From: Ureibacillus composti
GTDB lineage: Bacteria; Bacillota; Bacilli; Bacillales_A; Planococcaceae
Length of the DNA: 64,000 nucleotides
Assembly: GCA_030348875.1 (NCBI GenBank)
Contig: JAUCEP010000002.1
Span: 1,381,001-1,445,000, forward strand
Direction: 5' to 3'
Shown one piece after another: positions 1 through 9,073 of this stretch. Position 1 is the stretch's first letter; each line of letters begins with the position of its first letter. Below the pieces are notes generated by a model, which did no database searches, had not been told where the DNA came from, and saw only the letters and a program-made list of their open reading frames with translations. A program made the position numbers and the translations under genes.

Positions 1-693
1 GCGGGCTTTTCCTATGGCAAAGGTTCAACAATGGTCGGATATAACGTTTCAAAGAACGAGTCTTATTTTAGAAAGGCTTGGCAAAATGCGGTTGATCTTT
101 GTGTCAAGCTTTGCCGAGAATATGATTTAACTGAGGCAGACATCATTTGTCATTCTGAAGGAGCCAAAATAGGCATTGCAAGTAATCATGGGGATGTCAT
201 GCACTGGTTTCCGAAGCACGGAGAAAGTATGGATTCATTCCGGGCGGCAGTAAGAGCTACTTTAAATAAATCGAGTACACCACCGGATTTACCATTAGGG
301 ATTCAGGTAGGTGACTTAGTGGAAGTTAAAGCAACAGCAAATTCCTATTATCCCGGCGGGGCAACCATTCCTTCTTGGGTAAAGACTGATTCGTATCATG
401 TAGTAACCCAGGTTGTGTCCAATGGAAAGCTGGTTGTCAAAGGCGGTAAGGCCTGTGTGCTATTAGGAAAGAAAGTGAATAAAAAGACTGGCGTAGAATC
501 TGCGGGGATTATGAGTTGGATTGAGACAGGAGCTTTAATAGTTATAAAAACTACTAGTCCAACCAAGAAACCTCCTGACAAGAAGGTTTTATATCGTGTA
601 CAAGTTGGTGCTTTTTCAAATAAGGAAAATGCAGAAGTATTGCTAGAAAAAATAAAGAAGGCTGGATTTGAAGGGGTAATTAAGAAAGAATAA
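1..693 (+). CDS. N-acetylmuramoyl-L-alanine amidase with C-terminal SPOR domain (5' truncated by window edge)
   Basis: The reading frame is open to the first base of the window, so the true start lies outside; 230 codons are visible. The segment around visible residues 49-85 (CHSEGAKIGIASNHGDVMHW, then a KHG motif) matches the end of the Amidase_2 catalytic domain of phage endolysins and autolysins, which cleave the amide bond between N-acetylmuramic acid and the L-alanine of the stem peptide. An SH3-like linker follows (VGDLVEVKATANSYYPGG, IMSWIETG). The last 35 residues (YRVQVGAFSNKENAEVLLEK) form a SPOR peptidoglycan-binding repeat. It may be a prophage-remnant endolysin or a host autolysin. 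It forms the left flank of the recombinase island. Confidence 0.85.
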   Translation, partial: AGFSYGKGSTMVGYNVSKNESYFRKAWQNAVDLCVKLCREYDLTEADIICHSEGAKIGIASNHGDVMHWFPKHGESMDSFRAAVRATLNKSSTPPDLPLGIQVGDLVEVKATANSYYPGGATIPSWVKTDSYHVVTQVVSNGKLVVKGGKACVLLGKKVNKKTGVESAGIMSWIETGALIVIKTTSPTKKPPDKKVLYRVQVGAFSNKENAEVLLEKIKKAGFEGVIKKE

Positions 694-721
694 CAAAACG
701 CTCTGCTGTTATATAAAATTG

Positions 722-775
722 TGCACCTAAATGTCCGCTCGTAAATTACAAAGCAGATATTTGGGTGCATTTTTC
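722..775 (+). terminator. Rho-independent terminator of the amidase gene
   Basis: Arms TGCACCTAAAT (722-732) and ATTTGGGTGCA (759-769) pair with one G-U wobble and are followed by TTTTTC. It lies 29 bases after the amidase stop codon. Confidence 0.7.
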
Positions 776-826
776 ATGCTATTAAATAACATGAAATCAA
801 TCTTCTTTATCCCCTTATTTACTTGC

Positions 827-843
827 TATTAGGATGAAAATAA
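827..843. repeat. 17-bp direct repeat, left copy (candidate island end)
   Basis: TATTAGGATGAAAATAA is repeated exactly at 21807-21823. Together the copies bracket the recombinase modules, their cargo and the unknown gene at 21072-21764. The copy lies 134 bases upstream of the rec1 start, where a serine-recombinase element would be expected to end. Whether it is a true att core is inference. Confidence 0.4.
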
Positions 844-977
844 GTGATATATACAATAACCAAAAAAGCTTAAACCCTTGATACAAAGGGGTTTAGGTAG
901 ATTTTTTGGGAGCCGTGATTGAATAGAAGAAGCCTAGTGTTGAGAAACGAGGATGAAAATTGAAAGGAGGCAACAGC

Positions 978-2579
978 ATGGCAGAATCATTATTTGGTTC
1001 ATTTGGACAAGGTGCAGGTGGTATTACATTAATGGATCCACTAGCGGAAAAACCTAAACAACTTAGAGTGGCTGCTTATGTACGAGTCAGCAGCCTTTCA
1101 GATGAACAGGAAGGATCATTTGATAACCAAAAAACGCATTACACTCAATTAATTCGCTCCACACCGGGTTGGAAGATGGTTGACATTTATACAGACCAAG
1201 GAAGGACTGGGACTTCGGTGGCCAAACGACCAGGCTTTAATCGAATGATCCGACACGCTTATGAAAAGAAAATTGATATTATCCTTTGCAAGTCAGTGTC
1301 CAGATTTGCGAGGAATGTACTTGACGCCATAAACACGATTCGAGAACTGACCCAGCTTGGTGTTCGAATTATTTTTGACAAAGAAAATATTGATACAGGC
1401 GATATGGCAAGTGAGTTTATCCTCACTATGTTATCTGCAACAGCACAGGAGGAGAGCCGAAGTATTTCAGAGAATATAAATTGGGCTTTAGAAAAGCGGT
1501 ATGAAAGAGGTGAACCAGTCTTTGTTAGAAAGTTGGGATACCAAAAGAATGAGCAAAAAGAATGGATTATCATAGAAGAAGAAGCGGACATTGTTCGAGA
1601 AGCATTTGAAGAAGTATTGAATGGAAAGACAGCTGCTCAAATTGCTAAGCAATTCATAAAAAAGAGATATAAGAAAATTAACGGGCGAATAGACTGGTCT
1701 TCCGCCACAGTTCGATTGATACTACTCAATCGGGACTACACAGGAGATGTAATTTGCCAAAAATACTATACAGAAAGTTACCTTTCACATAAGAGAGTGG
1801 CCAATAATGGAGAACGAAATCAGTATTTTATCGAGAACCACCATGAACCGATTGTGAGCCGAGAAACATTTGAAGCAGTTCAACGAGAACTAGAGAGGCG
1901 TAAAAAGCCAAATAAAAATAGAAAGGTGAAACGCTACCCGCTTTCCAGCCGGATTCAATGTGGGAAATGCGGAGGAAATTTGCATCGATTCATTTGCAAA
2001 GAAGTTGTTAGATGGCGCTGTGAGAATAACGTAAGAAGTAAAGAGCTCTGTACCATGGGAAGCATTAAAGAAGAGGTGATTAGGGAAGCCATGCAAGATG
2101 CTTTTCTCGAGCGTTACCGGCTGGCACGGTTTATGTACGACATGGAGAGAATGAAGAAGGACCTTACAAGAGCTGTTGCTGCAAGGGACTTTTCTTACAA
2201 CAGACTTCGCTTGGATTTAGAAAAAATTTTATTAGAAGAGAATATTGAACTTATTAATGCCAATGGGTCTGAAGCGGATAGTACAGATGAGAAACTTGAG
2301 GAATTGGCATCGAAAAGAGCATCTATTGAAAAAGAACTAAAGATAAGGGAGGATTGGTGGGAGCTACTGGATCAAGATTTTGCTTTTAGAGAAGAAGCAA
2401 AGACAAAGCTCAAGGAACTAGATGCAGTGAGGGATCCATCTAAACAATTACAAAAAGAACTTCAAAGTATTTCATTTTTAAGGGCATGGGTAGTACGTGT
2501 AAAAGCGATAACACCAATGTCCTTTTGTATGAATTGGATTGACGAGAAGGAAACAATAGTTGATTTAAGAAAGGAGTAG
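978..2579 (+). CDS. Large serine recombinase, rec1 of module 1
   Basis: This 533-residue protein belongs to the large serine recombinase family, which cuts and rejoins att sites through a phosphoserine link. The resolvase domain occupies about residues 29-180. The nucleophile is Ser38 in AAYVRVSS and the domain includes SRFARN and TAQEESRS. A PF07508-type recombinase domain follows. A zinc ribbon (CGKCGG, then WRC and LC cysteines) lies near residues 327-357, and a charged coiled-coil region follows. The ATG at 978 is preferred over the TTG at 960 because AAAGGAGG lies 7 bases before it. It is the first gene of a rec1-rec2-rec3 operon and is the only rec1 copy; later modules have lost it. Confidence 0.9.
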   Translation: MAESLFGSFGQGAGGITLMDPLAEKPKQLRVAAYVRVSSLSDEQEGSFDNQKTHYTQLIRSTPGWKMVDIYTDQGRTGTSVAKRPGFNRMIRHAYEKKIDIILCKSVSRFARNVLDAINTIRELTQLGVRIIFDKENIDTGDMASEFILTMLSATAQEESRSISENINWALEKRYERGEPVFVRKLGYQKNEQKEWIIIEEEADIVREAFEEVLNGKTAAQIAKQFIKKRYKKINGRIDWSSATVRLILLNRDYTGDVICQKYYTESYLSHKRVANNGERNQYFIENHHEPIVSRETFEAVQRELERRKKPNKNRKVKRYPLSSRIQCGKCGGNLHRFICKEVVRWRCENNVRSKELCTMGSIKEEVIREAMQDAFLERYRLARFMYDMERMKKDLTRAVAARDFSYNRLRLDLEKILLEENIELINANGSEADSTDEKLEELASKRASIEKELKIREDWWELLDQDFAFREEAKTKLKELDAVRDPSKQLQKELQSISFLRAWVVRVKAITPMSFCMNWIDEKETIVDLRKE

Positions 2580-2585
2580 GGATAA

Positions 2586-4250
2586 ATGAGTAGCCATCAA
2601 AGTTCATCAAGGGTACGGATAATTCCGGCAAAAGCTAGAACGGGCCGGACGGAAGCGAATCCTGGTGGACAAAAGAAACGGATTGCAGTGTATGCCCGAG
2701 TATCCACTGACTCAGAAATGCAGGCAAGCAGTTATGAGCTGCAAGTGGCCCATTACAAAGATTATGTAGGTAAAAACCCTGCTTGGATACTCGCAGATGT
2801 TTATGCAGATGAAGGGATATCAGGGACCTCAACAAAGAACCGTACAGAATTTAATCGAATGATTCAAGACTGTGAAGAAGGGCGGATTGACTATATTTTG
2901 ACCAAGTCAATCAGTCGCTTCGCGAGAAACACTCTTGACTGCATATCAATTATCAGGCGCTTGAAGAGTCTGAGACCAGCCGTGGGCGTTTTTTTCGAGA
3001 AAGAGAATATTGACACATTGGATTCCAAGTCAGAACTTTTCTTAACCATTTTATCTTCCATGGCACAGGAAGAAAGCCGCAGCGTAAGTGAAAACACGAA
3101 ATGGGGAGTGCAGAAGAGATTCCAACAAGGAATAGTTCATATGCCGACCACGTTTTTCCTGGGTTATGATACAACTGAAGATGGAGAAATAGTCATCAAC
3201 GAAGAACAAGCAGAAGTGGTAAGGCGAATTTTCCGGGAGTTCCTAGAAGGCAAAGGGTGTCCAAGAATTGCAAAAGGCTTAACAAGAGACGGATTAAAGA
3301 CAGGGAAAGGGAATAAAACGTGGACGTCAGATGCGGTTTATAAAATCTTGAAACAAGAGAAATACCAAGGCCACTGTTTAGCACAGAAGACCGTTACGAT
3401 TGATTTTTTATCGCATAAACGCGTTCGCAACAGGGATATTCAGCCACAATATTTTGTGAAGAATACCCACCCAGCCATTATCAGCGAAGAAACCTTTGAA
3501 GCGGTTCAACAAGAAATGAAAAGGCGAAGTTTGATGATGCGGGACCCGGATAACAAATACCGGCAGCACTTTAGTGGACACAGCCCATTTTCCAATCAGT
3601 ACTATTGCGGAGAATGTGGAAGGCCGGTGATACGAAGACGGATGACTTCAAGCAGGAAGGGGGAGAAGTATTACATTTCTGCATGGCAATGCCGAGTGAC
3701 CGCAGGCCGAGATCCAGACTATAAAGATTGTAAAACAAGCTATGTTCATGAGACAGACCTTGAAAATGCCTTTATGAAAATTATGAGGGAAATGAAAGAA
3801 AACCTCGATGAAGTAATAGAAGAAGCGAAACAAGCCATTCAAAAAGCATCTCTCTCGCCACCGGAACAACAGCGACTGGAGGAGTTGAACACGCAAATTG
3901 AAGCCATAACCGATCGCATCAGTGAATTGGCTGCAAGAGAGTCAGCCACCAGCGATGCCATTTACGATGCGACATTAAGGCATCTGATTTATGAACAAGA
4001 GATTCTTCAACAGGAGCGGGACAGCCTAGAGGAAAACATGCAAGAGCAACTTTATTTAGAAAAGCAATTTCAATCGCTCCTAGTCTTATTAGAAGAAACT
4101 GAGAAACTAGAGGACTTTGATGTAACGCTTTTCAAAAAGACAATCGAACGGGGTATTATTTATAAGGAACGAATAGTTGAATTTCAATTTAAATGCGGGG
4201 TGAAACGGACCCTCTGTGTAAGAGAACGTAAGACTCCTAAGAAGAAATAA
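2586..4250 (+). CDS. Large serine recombinase, rec2 of module 1
   Basis: This 554-residue large serine recombinase has its catalytic serine at residue 40 (IAVYARVSTD), a resolvase domain to about residue 190 (LTKSISRFARN, MAQEESRS), the recombinase domain, a zinc ribbon (CGECGRP, later QCR and DC) and a long C-terminal coiled coil around residues 400-510. The ATG is six bases after the rec1 stop, with AAAGGAG overlapping the end of rec1, so the two are probably translationally coupled. From residue 103 to its stop it is nearly identical to the truncated copy at 9110-10468. It probably works with rec1 and rec3 as a multi-subunit recombinase set; that cooperation is inferred from the operon. 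Confidence 0.9.
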   Translation: MSSHQSSSRVRIIPAKARTGRTEANPGGQKKRIAVYARVSTDSEMQASSYELQVAHYKDYVGKNPAWILADVYADEGISGTSTKNRTEFNRMIQDCEEGRIDYILTKSISRFARNTLDCISIIRRLKSLRPAVGVFFEKENIDTLDSKSELFLTILSSMAQEESRSVSENTKWGVQKRFQQGIVHMPTTFFLGYDTTEDGEIVINEEQAEVVRRIFREFLEGKGCPRIAKGLTRDGLKTGKGNKTWTSDAVYKILKQEKYQGHCLAQKTVTIDFLSHKRVRNRDIQPQYFVKNTHPAIISEETFEAVQQEMKRRSLMMRDPDNKYRQHFSGHSPFSNQYYCGECGRPVIRRRMTSSRKGEKYYISAWQCRVTAGRDPDYKDCKTSYVHETDLENAFMKIMREMKENLDEVIEEAKQAIQKASLSPPEQQRLEELNTQIEAITDRISELAARESATSDAIYDATLRHLIYEQEILQQERDSLEENMQEQLYLEKQFQSLLVLLEETEKLEDFDVTLFKKTIERGIIYKERIVEFQFKCGVKRTLCVRERKTPKKK

Positions 4251-4286
4251 GCTAAATCTAATCGAATAAACATAAACCTCTTTCCA

Positions 4287-4315
4287 CCCGGAAAAAGAAC
4301 TTGAAAGTTCTCGGG
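4287..4315 (+). promoter_or_regulatory. Conserved hairpin between rec2 and rec3, module 1
   Basis: AGAACT-TGAA-AGTTCT forms a tight hairpin enclosed by CCCG and CGGG. The 121-base rec2-rec3 spacer that contains it is conserved in length and nearly in sequence in module 2 (10469-10589). It has no T-run, so it looks like an RNA processing or translation-control element rather than a terminator. Confidence 0.45.
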
Positions 4316-4371
4316 ATGTGAGTGATAGATGGACACGAACCATAATCACTTATAGGAAAGGGGTTTTTGTA

Positions 4372-7300
4372 TTGGATGAAATTCAAAAAGGGATGTGGGT
4401 CCGAACGTTGTGGGATCCAGTCAAGGCAAGAGAAGAAAGTCCGTTAATCGGAAACCACGAAGTGAAGGTAGCAGCTTATTGTCGGGTGAGTACAGATATA
4501 GAAAAGCAACTGCATTCGCTAGAGAACCAAGTGCAACATTATACCCATCTAATTCGAAGTAAGCCAAACTGGAAATTCGTTGGTGTGTATTTTGATAACG
4601 GCACGAGTGGAAGGAACGCTACCAAACAGAAAGGGTTACAACGCCTTATCCGCCACTGCCATGAAGGACGTGTCGATTTTATCTTGACCAAAAATGTGTC
4701 TCGCTTCACCCGGAATGCTGAGCACCTTATCAAAATTGTAGAAGAGCTAAAAGCGAAAGGAGTAGGCGTGTACTTTGAAGAGCAGAAGGTAGACACCTCG
4801 GTTGAATACAATCAATTTCTGTTAAGCACCTATGCAGCTCTGGCACAAGAGGAGATTGAAACGATCTCTGCCTCTACCAAATGGGGCTATGAAAAAAGTT
4901 TGCAAAAAGGAAAGCCAAAGTTTGTGGCGACCTATGGCTATCGAAAAGTTACAAAAGATGGACAGCCCACGCTTGAGATTAACGAGGAACAAGCAAGGGT
5001 AGTTCGTTTGATATACGATTGGTATCTACAAGATTGGTCCATCCCAGACATCATGAGAGAACTTATACGTCTGGAGATTCCAACCATGAAGGGCGGGAAA
5101 ATATGGGGGACAAAAAATATTAAATATATGTTGCAGAATCCTACCTATACAGGTAATAAGGTAGCCAGACTTCATTCTACTGATTTGTTTACCAAGCAAA
5201 AAACGATTAACAAGGATGACCCCATTACGATTGAAAATACCCATCCAGCCATTATCAGTATTGGTGTTTTTGATCGGGCTCAAGAAAAGTTTAGCTTGGA
5301 CCATAAATCTCCACGTAAGCGACCCACTCCCACAGAACCACATGCTTTTCAGAAACAAGTCATCTGCCAGCATTGTGGGAAACTCATAAGAGTTCATAAA
5401 AGGAAGACCGGTAATATCTGGCGGTGTAATGCAAGAAAAGCTGGCGTTTGTGAGGGACCAGAATTACAAGAACATCAATTAAGAACTATGATGCTAGAGG
5501 CTTTCGAGAAAAAGTTCTTAGAAGATGAAAATGTTCAAATCGGTACTTTGAAGAAAATACTAACCGTTGCCAATCAACAAGACCATTTCGAATTCCACCG
5601 GTTAAAGTGGCTGACGGAAATGGAGATGGCTCGAACTATGGATACCGATGAAGAGCTGAAGGAAAAAGAAGAAGCCTATCGTGCCTTTGAAGAACATATT
5701 GAAAGCGTAGAAGAGGGACGATCTTACCGGACCAGTACCATTCAATGGTTGGACTCCATTCAGGACATGGAAACTTTTTACGAACAAGCCACTCTAGAAC
5801 ATTTCAGGGCGTGGGTTTTAAGCACATCGGTAACGACTGAACAAGACTATGAGGTGAAATGGTTGGATGGAACAGTGACGACCATAGGCTCACCATTAAT
5901 AAAGGATATAGACTCATCACTGAATGAAGAAAGTCAAACAACAAAGGAGGTGACTTCTGAATTGAAAATACTGAATGACAAAGGCGAATTAATGATAGAG
6001 GAAAAGGACCAAAAGAAATCATCCATTCCTAAAAGGGAAGTACAGAAGATTGAACCAAACAACAGTAAAGCGATCTTGCAGACGATTGAAGCCTCGATGG
6101 AGGGGGTAAATAAACAACCTTCTTCCCATCTAAATACTAAAACTGCCCTTCGAACAGCTGCTTATTGCCGTGTTTCAACTGACCGCCTTGAGCAGCAATC
6201 AAGCCTGAAAACACAGGTAGCATACTATACTTATTTGATTTTGAAAAACCAAAACTATCAATTTGCAGGCATCTATGCAGACGAAGGAATATCGGGGCGC
6301 TCCATGAAAAATCGAGATGAATTGAATCGGCTCATTGGGGAGTGTGAACGGGGGCGAATTGATGTCATCTTGGTCAAGTCTGTTTCCAGACTAAGCCGGG
6401 ATATCCAAGACACACTGGAAATCACAAGATATCTTCGCCAGCTTCCAAATCCAACCTACATTTACTTTGAACGTGAAAATATATGGACTTCGGATCCTCA
6501 AGCAGACCTTATGTTATCCATTTTTGGAAGCATTGCACAAGAGGAAAGTATCGGTATGGGTAGGTCCATGGCATGGGGGATTCGGAGCATGGCCAAGCGG
6601 GGCATTATCCATCGGAAAAGACCGAACTATGGTTATACCATCGATGATAACTACCGTTGGCATATAGTGAAAGAAGAAGCGAGCGTGGTCCGGCGCATCT
6701 TTAGAGAAGTACGAAAAGGAGTCACTGTGGCTCAAATTGCAGTTGATTTAAGTGAAAAAAAGATTCCGAGCCCAACGGGTAATTTAACCTGGGGAGCCAG
6801 AACGGTTACAAATATTTTAAGGAATGTGGTTTATAAAGGCGATATTTTATTCCAACAAACTATAGCGGTGCAAAATGGCCGAAAGAAAAACGTTCCGAAT
6901 GAAGGTCAAGAACCTCAGTATTATATAGAGGAGCATCACGAACCGATCATACCAAAGAAAAAATGGGAGGAAGTACAGAAGATATTAGATGAGCGAGCGG
7001 AAGAGGTAAAGAAGAACCGTTCAGCTCCCTTGCCAGAAATCAATGAAAATAAAAATGAAACATTCTTAGAGAAGATGATTTGTGGGGAATGCTCAAAACA
7101 AGTGGTCCATTATGTGAATAAAAGGCCGAAAAAAGATGGTGACTATTATTCACATTATTGGGTCTGTTATCGCGCTGGTTATCCACACTACCATGTTCAT
7201 GATCCTTGTGATTCGATGGCTTTTAAACAGGAGTATTATGAACAGCATTTTAGACACCTGTTAATGAACATTTATGAGGATTCCACATTCTATCAGAAGG

Positions 7301-7998
7301 CAGAGCAGGCGATTGAACAGATAGACTTTTCCCCTGAAGAGAAAATTGAGGAAGAGCAGTTAGAATGGGAAGTGAAACTACTAAATCAAGAACTTTACGA
7401 GGTGGTCGATGAAAGCCTTCATGGTCAGGGGAGAGATACAGAACGAGTTGACCAGATGACTGAAAAGCTATGTGCCATGTATGAGAGGCTGGCCGCCTTT
7501 CGAGATCGGAAGGAAAAAGCGGAAGAGGAACGAAAGGCACTCAGGCGTTTTATGAAAAACTTGAAAGCTTATATAAATAGTGAATCAAAAGCCTTCCCAA
7601 GTGAAATCTACACAGATGTTTTGAAACATGCGGCTGTATATAAAGATGGAAAAGTTGTGTATCATTTGCGTTTTGGACTGGCATGGACGACCGGAGAGGT
7701 GTATTCTACTTTTCAGGAACAATGTGAAAAACAGCGGTGGGCGAAGGTGAAAGCAAAACATGAAGCATTTCTTAGAGGGCCGGAAGTAGCTTCTCTTCTT
7801 GAGTATTGCCATGAACCGAGAACGGTGAAAGAGATGTTAGCCTTTATGCTGGAAAGAAAACAAATGGGGAAAACAACACTTGTTGATCGAGTGGTTATGC
7901 CATTGTTCAAAGAAGGGACGCTTGAACGCTTCAAAGTACAGGGGAAGCGGAAGAATATCAGGGAGTATGTGTATCGAGTTAAGAAAACTGACAAATAA
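4372..7998 (+). CDS. Double serine recombinase fusion, rec3 of module 1
   Basis: This 1208-residue protein contains two complete large serine recombinases in one chain. The first has catalytic Ser40 (AAYCRVSTD), NVSRFTRN, LAQEEIE and a zinc ribbon (CQHCGK, WRC, GVC). The second begins near residue 595 with Ser602 (AAYCRVSTD), SVSRLSRD, IAQEES and its own ribbon (CGECSK). The chain ends in a winged-helix-like tail (FLRGPEVASLLEYC). Start: TTG 4372 has AGGAAAGGGG 8 bases upstream; a longer in-frame GTG at 4318 has no good site. At the junction of the two halves lies an internal ribosome binding site with an in-frame TTG (5943-5964), so a separate second recombinase may also be made. Such fusions are unusual for the family. 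Confidence 0.88.
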   Translation: MDEIQKGMWVRTLWDPVKAREESPLIGNHEVKVAAYCRVSTDIEKQLHSLENQVQHYTHLIRSKPNWKFVGVYFDNGTSGRNATKQKGLQRLIRHCHEGRVDFILTKNVSRFTRNAEHLIKIVEELKAKGVGVYFEEQKVDTSVEYNQFLLSTYAALAQEEIETISASTKWGYEKSLQKGKPKFVATYGYRKVTKDGQPTLEINEEQARVVRLIYDWYLQDWSIPDIMRELIRLEIPTMKGGKIWGTKNIKYMLQNPTYTGNKVARLHSTDLFTKQKTINKDDPITIENTHPAIISIGVFDRAQEKFSLDHKSPRKRPTPTEPHAFQKQVICQHCGKLIRVHKRKTGNIWRCNARKAGVCEGPELQEHQLRTMMLEAFEKKFLEDENVQIGTLKKILTVANQQDHFEFHRLKWLTEMEMARTMDTDEELKEKEEAYRAFEEHIESVEEGRSYRTSTIQWLDSIQDMETFYEQATLEHFRAWVLSTSVTTEQDYEVKWLDGTVTTIGSPLIKDIDSSLNEESQTTKEVTSELKILNDKGELMIEEKDQKKSSIPKREVQKIEPNNSKAILQTIEASMEGVNKQPSSHLNTKTALRTAAYCRVSTDRLEQQSSLKTQVAYYTYLILKNQNYQFAGIYADEGISGRSMKNRDELNRLIGECERGRIDVILVKSVSRLSRDIQDTLEITRYLRQLPNPTYIYFERENIWTSDPQADLMLSIFGSIAQEESIGMGRSMAWGIRSMAKRGIIHRKRPNYGYTIDDNYRWHIVKEEASVVRRIFREVRKGVTVAQIAVDLSEKKIPSPTGNLTWGARTVTNILRNVVYKGDILFQQTIAVQNGRKKNVPNEGQEPQYYIEEHHEPIIPKKKWEEVQKILDERAEEVKKNRSAPLPEINENKNETFLEKMICGECSKQVVHYVNKRPKKDGDYYSHYWVCYRAGYPHYHVHDPCDSMAFKQEYYEQHFRHLLMNIYEDSTFYQKAEQAIEQIDFSPEEKIEEEQLEWEVKLLNQELYEVVDESLHGQGRDTERVDQMTEKLCAMYERLAAFRDRKEKAEEERKALRRFMKNLKAYINSESKAFPSEIYTDVLKHAAVYKDGKVVYHLRFGLAWTTGEVYSTFQEQCEKQRWAKVKAKHEAFLRGPEVASLLEYCHEPRTVKEMLAFMLERKQMGKTTLVDRVVMPLFKEGTLERFKVQGKRKNIREYVYRVKKTDK
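5943..5964 (+). promoter_or_regulatory. Internal ribosome binding site and in-frame TTG inside rec3 (module 1)
   Basis: AAAGGAGGTGA (5943-5953) is an 11-base perfect match to the anti-Shine-Dalgarno end of 16S rRNA. It is followed after 8 bases by TTG (5962), in frame with rec3, exactly in the linker between its two recombinase halves. Initiation there would give a 678-residue protein with only the second recombinase. It is either a relic of two separate genes or an active internal start. Confidence 0.6.
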
Positions 7999-8014
7999 AT
8001 GATTTAATAAAGTA

Positions 8015-8068
8015 ACCCACTTAATTTTCGGATAAGTTTATCTATTCGGAAACTAAGTGGTTTTTTTT
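8015..8068 (+). terminator. Terminator after rec3, module 1
   Basis: CCACTTA (8017-8023) pairs with TAAGTGG (8054-8060), followed by eight T. It ends the recombinase operon before the cargo gene. The rec3 terminators of modules 2 and 3 also carry CCCAC and GTGGG arms. Confidence 0.75.
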
Positions 8069-8141
8069 GAGTTTAATAGATTCAAGTTCTACTTTTGAAT
8101 CAATTATCATAGTATTATTACTAGATTAGGAGGCGATTTTT

Positions 8142-8846
8142 ATGATATTGATTGGAGACTCTATTAAGCTAGATAGGAAAATCACTGATAATATCCAAAC
8201 CGGCTTTTACAATGGTAAGGTTGTGCCTTGCTTATGTTATCAAGGACAATACATAAAAGAAGTAGATAAGAGTAGAGAATACCGTTGTAATAATTTGCAG
8301 GAAATTATTGAAGAGGTAATTGTGTCTAAAAATGTTATTGAAAATCAAAGTTACCCTAGCTTTTTAGTAACTCGTCAAATTGGAACTGATAATCCAGATT
8401 CAATTAAACCCAAAGACAGACCCCAGACAAGAGTTTCATTAATTTATGTTGAGGATAATGAAATGAGGGTTTGGACCCCCACTAATAAAGAAATAATTCA
8501 GGATCTAAAATTTCTCTGTGGACATGCAGGTAAAGAATACATGACTATTTTTAAAGAGATAAATAATATGTTAAGTACAAGAACGGATTTCAGTGTGCAA
8601 GAACTACTAGATAGTCATTTTAATGATATGTCTTACGGTACAAATGTAAAAGCCTATGCGGGAATGGTAAGAGGTGGGTTTGAAGATCATAAACTTCCAG
8701 TAGCAGCCTTCTTCGCATTAATTAAGAATATATTAATATCTGAAGATATGAGATTTGACGGACACCACCATCTTGGTAGATATCGGTTTCAACTTGCAGT
8801 TTTAAATCATGTTTTGGGCAATAAACCGATTGAAGATGTTCTATAG
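8142..8846 (+). CDS. Cargo protein of module 1, unknown function
   Basis: I do not recognise this 234-residue protein. The start is secure: AGGAGG lies 8 bases before the ATG. It has no signal peptide or membrane segment. The middle part (TRVSLIYVEDNEMRVWTPTN) looks like a beta-rich cytosolic fold; the C-terminal third is helical and has a histidine cluster (DGHHHLGRYRFQLAV) that could bind metal. It stands alone between the rec3 terminator and a cassette-end terminator, so it is the only cargo of module 1. The other two modules carry nuclease genes, which makes a defence role possible, but nothing in this sequence shows it. Confidence 0.7.
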   Translation: MILIGDSIKLDRKITDNIQTGFYNGKVVPCLCYQGQYIKEVDKSREYRCNNLQEIIEEVIVSKNVIENQSYPSFLVTRQIGTDNPDSIKPKDRPQTRVSLIYVEDNEMRVWTPTNKEIIQDLKFLCGHAGKEYMTIFKEINNMLSTRTDFSVQELLDSHFNDMSYGTNVKAYAGMVRGGFEDHKLPVAAFFALIKNILISEDMRFDGHHHLGRYRFQLAVLNHVLGNKPIEDVL

Positions 8847-8928
8847 ATTACGATACTTTAGTTCAGTGCTATTTAGACGTTATTGATGGGATTAAGAACC
8901 CTCTACTGTATAAAAAAACGACGAATCA

Positions 8929-8965
8929 GGCTCATCTCCATTCAAGGAGGTGGGCCATTTTTTTT
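8929..8965 (+). terminator. Cassette-end terminator of module 1 cargo
   Basis: GGCTCATCTCC (8929-8939) pairs with GGAGGTGGGCC (8946-8956) and is followed by ATTTTTTTT and then GCG. The GCTCA/TGGGC arms and the TTTTGCG that follows recur at the ends of the cargo in modules 2 and 3. Confidence 0.75.
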
Positions 8966-9073
8966 GCGTTTTATGGGGGTAAATTCGCTATAAATATGAA
9001 TCGAGGAATTTGAAGGAAAGAGGAGTGAAATTACCCGTCTATTATATAGTAGAAACTCGGATATTTTAATCTA

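Noticed and set aside
1-693. Complete prophage at the left edge
   Set aside because: Only an amidase is visible and no capsid, tail, holin or lysogeny genes follow, so a prophage cannot be supported from this window.
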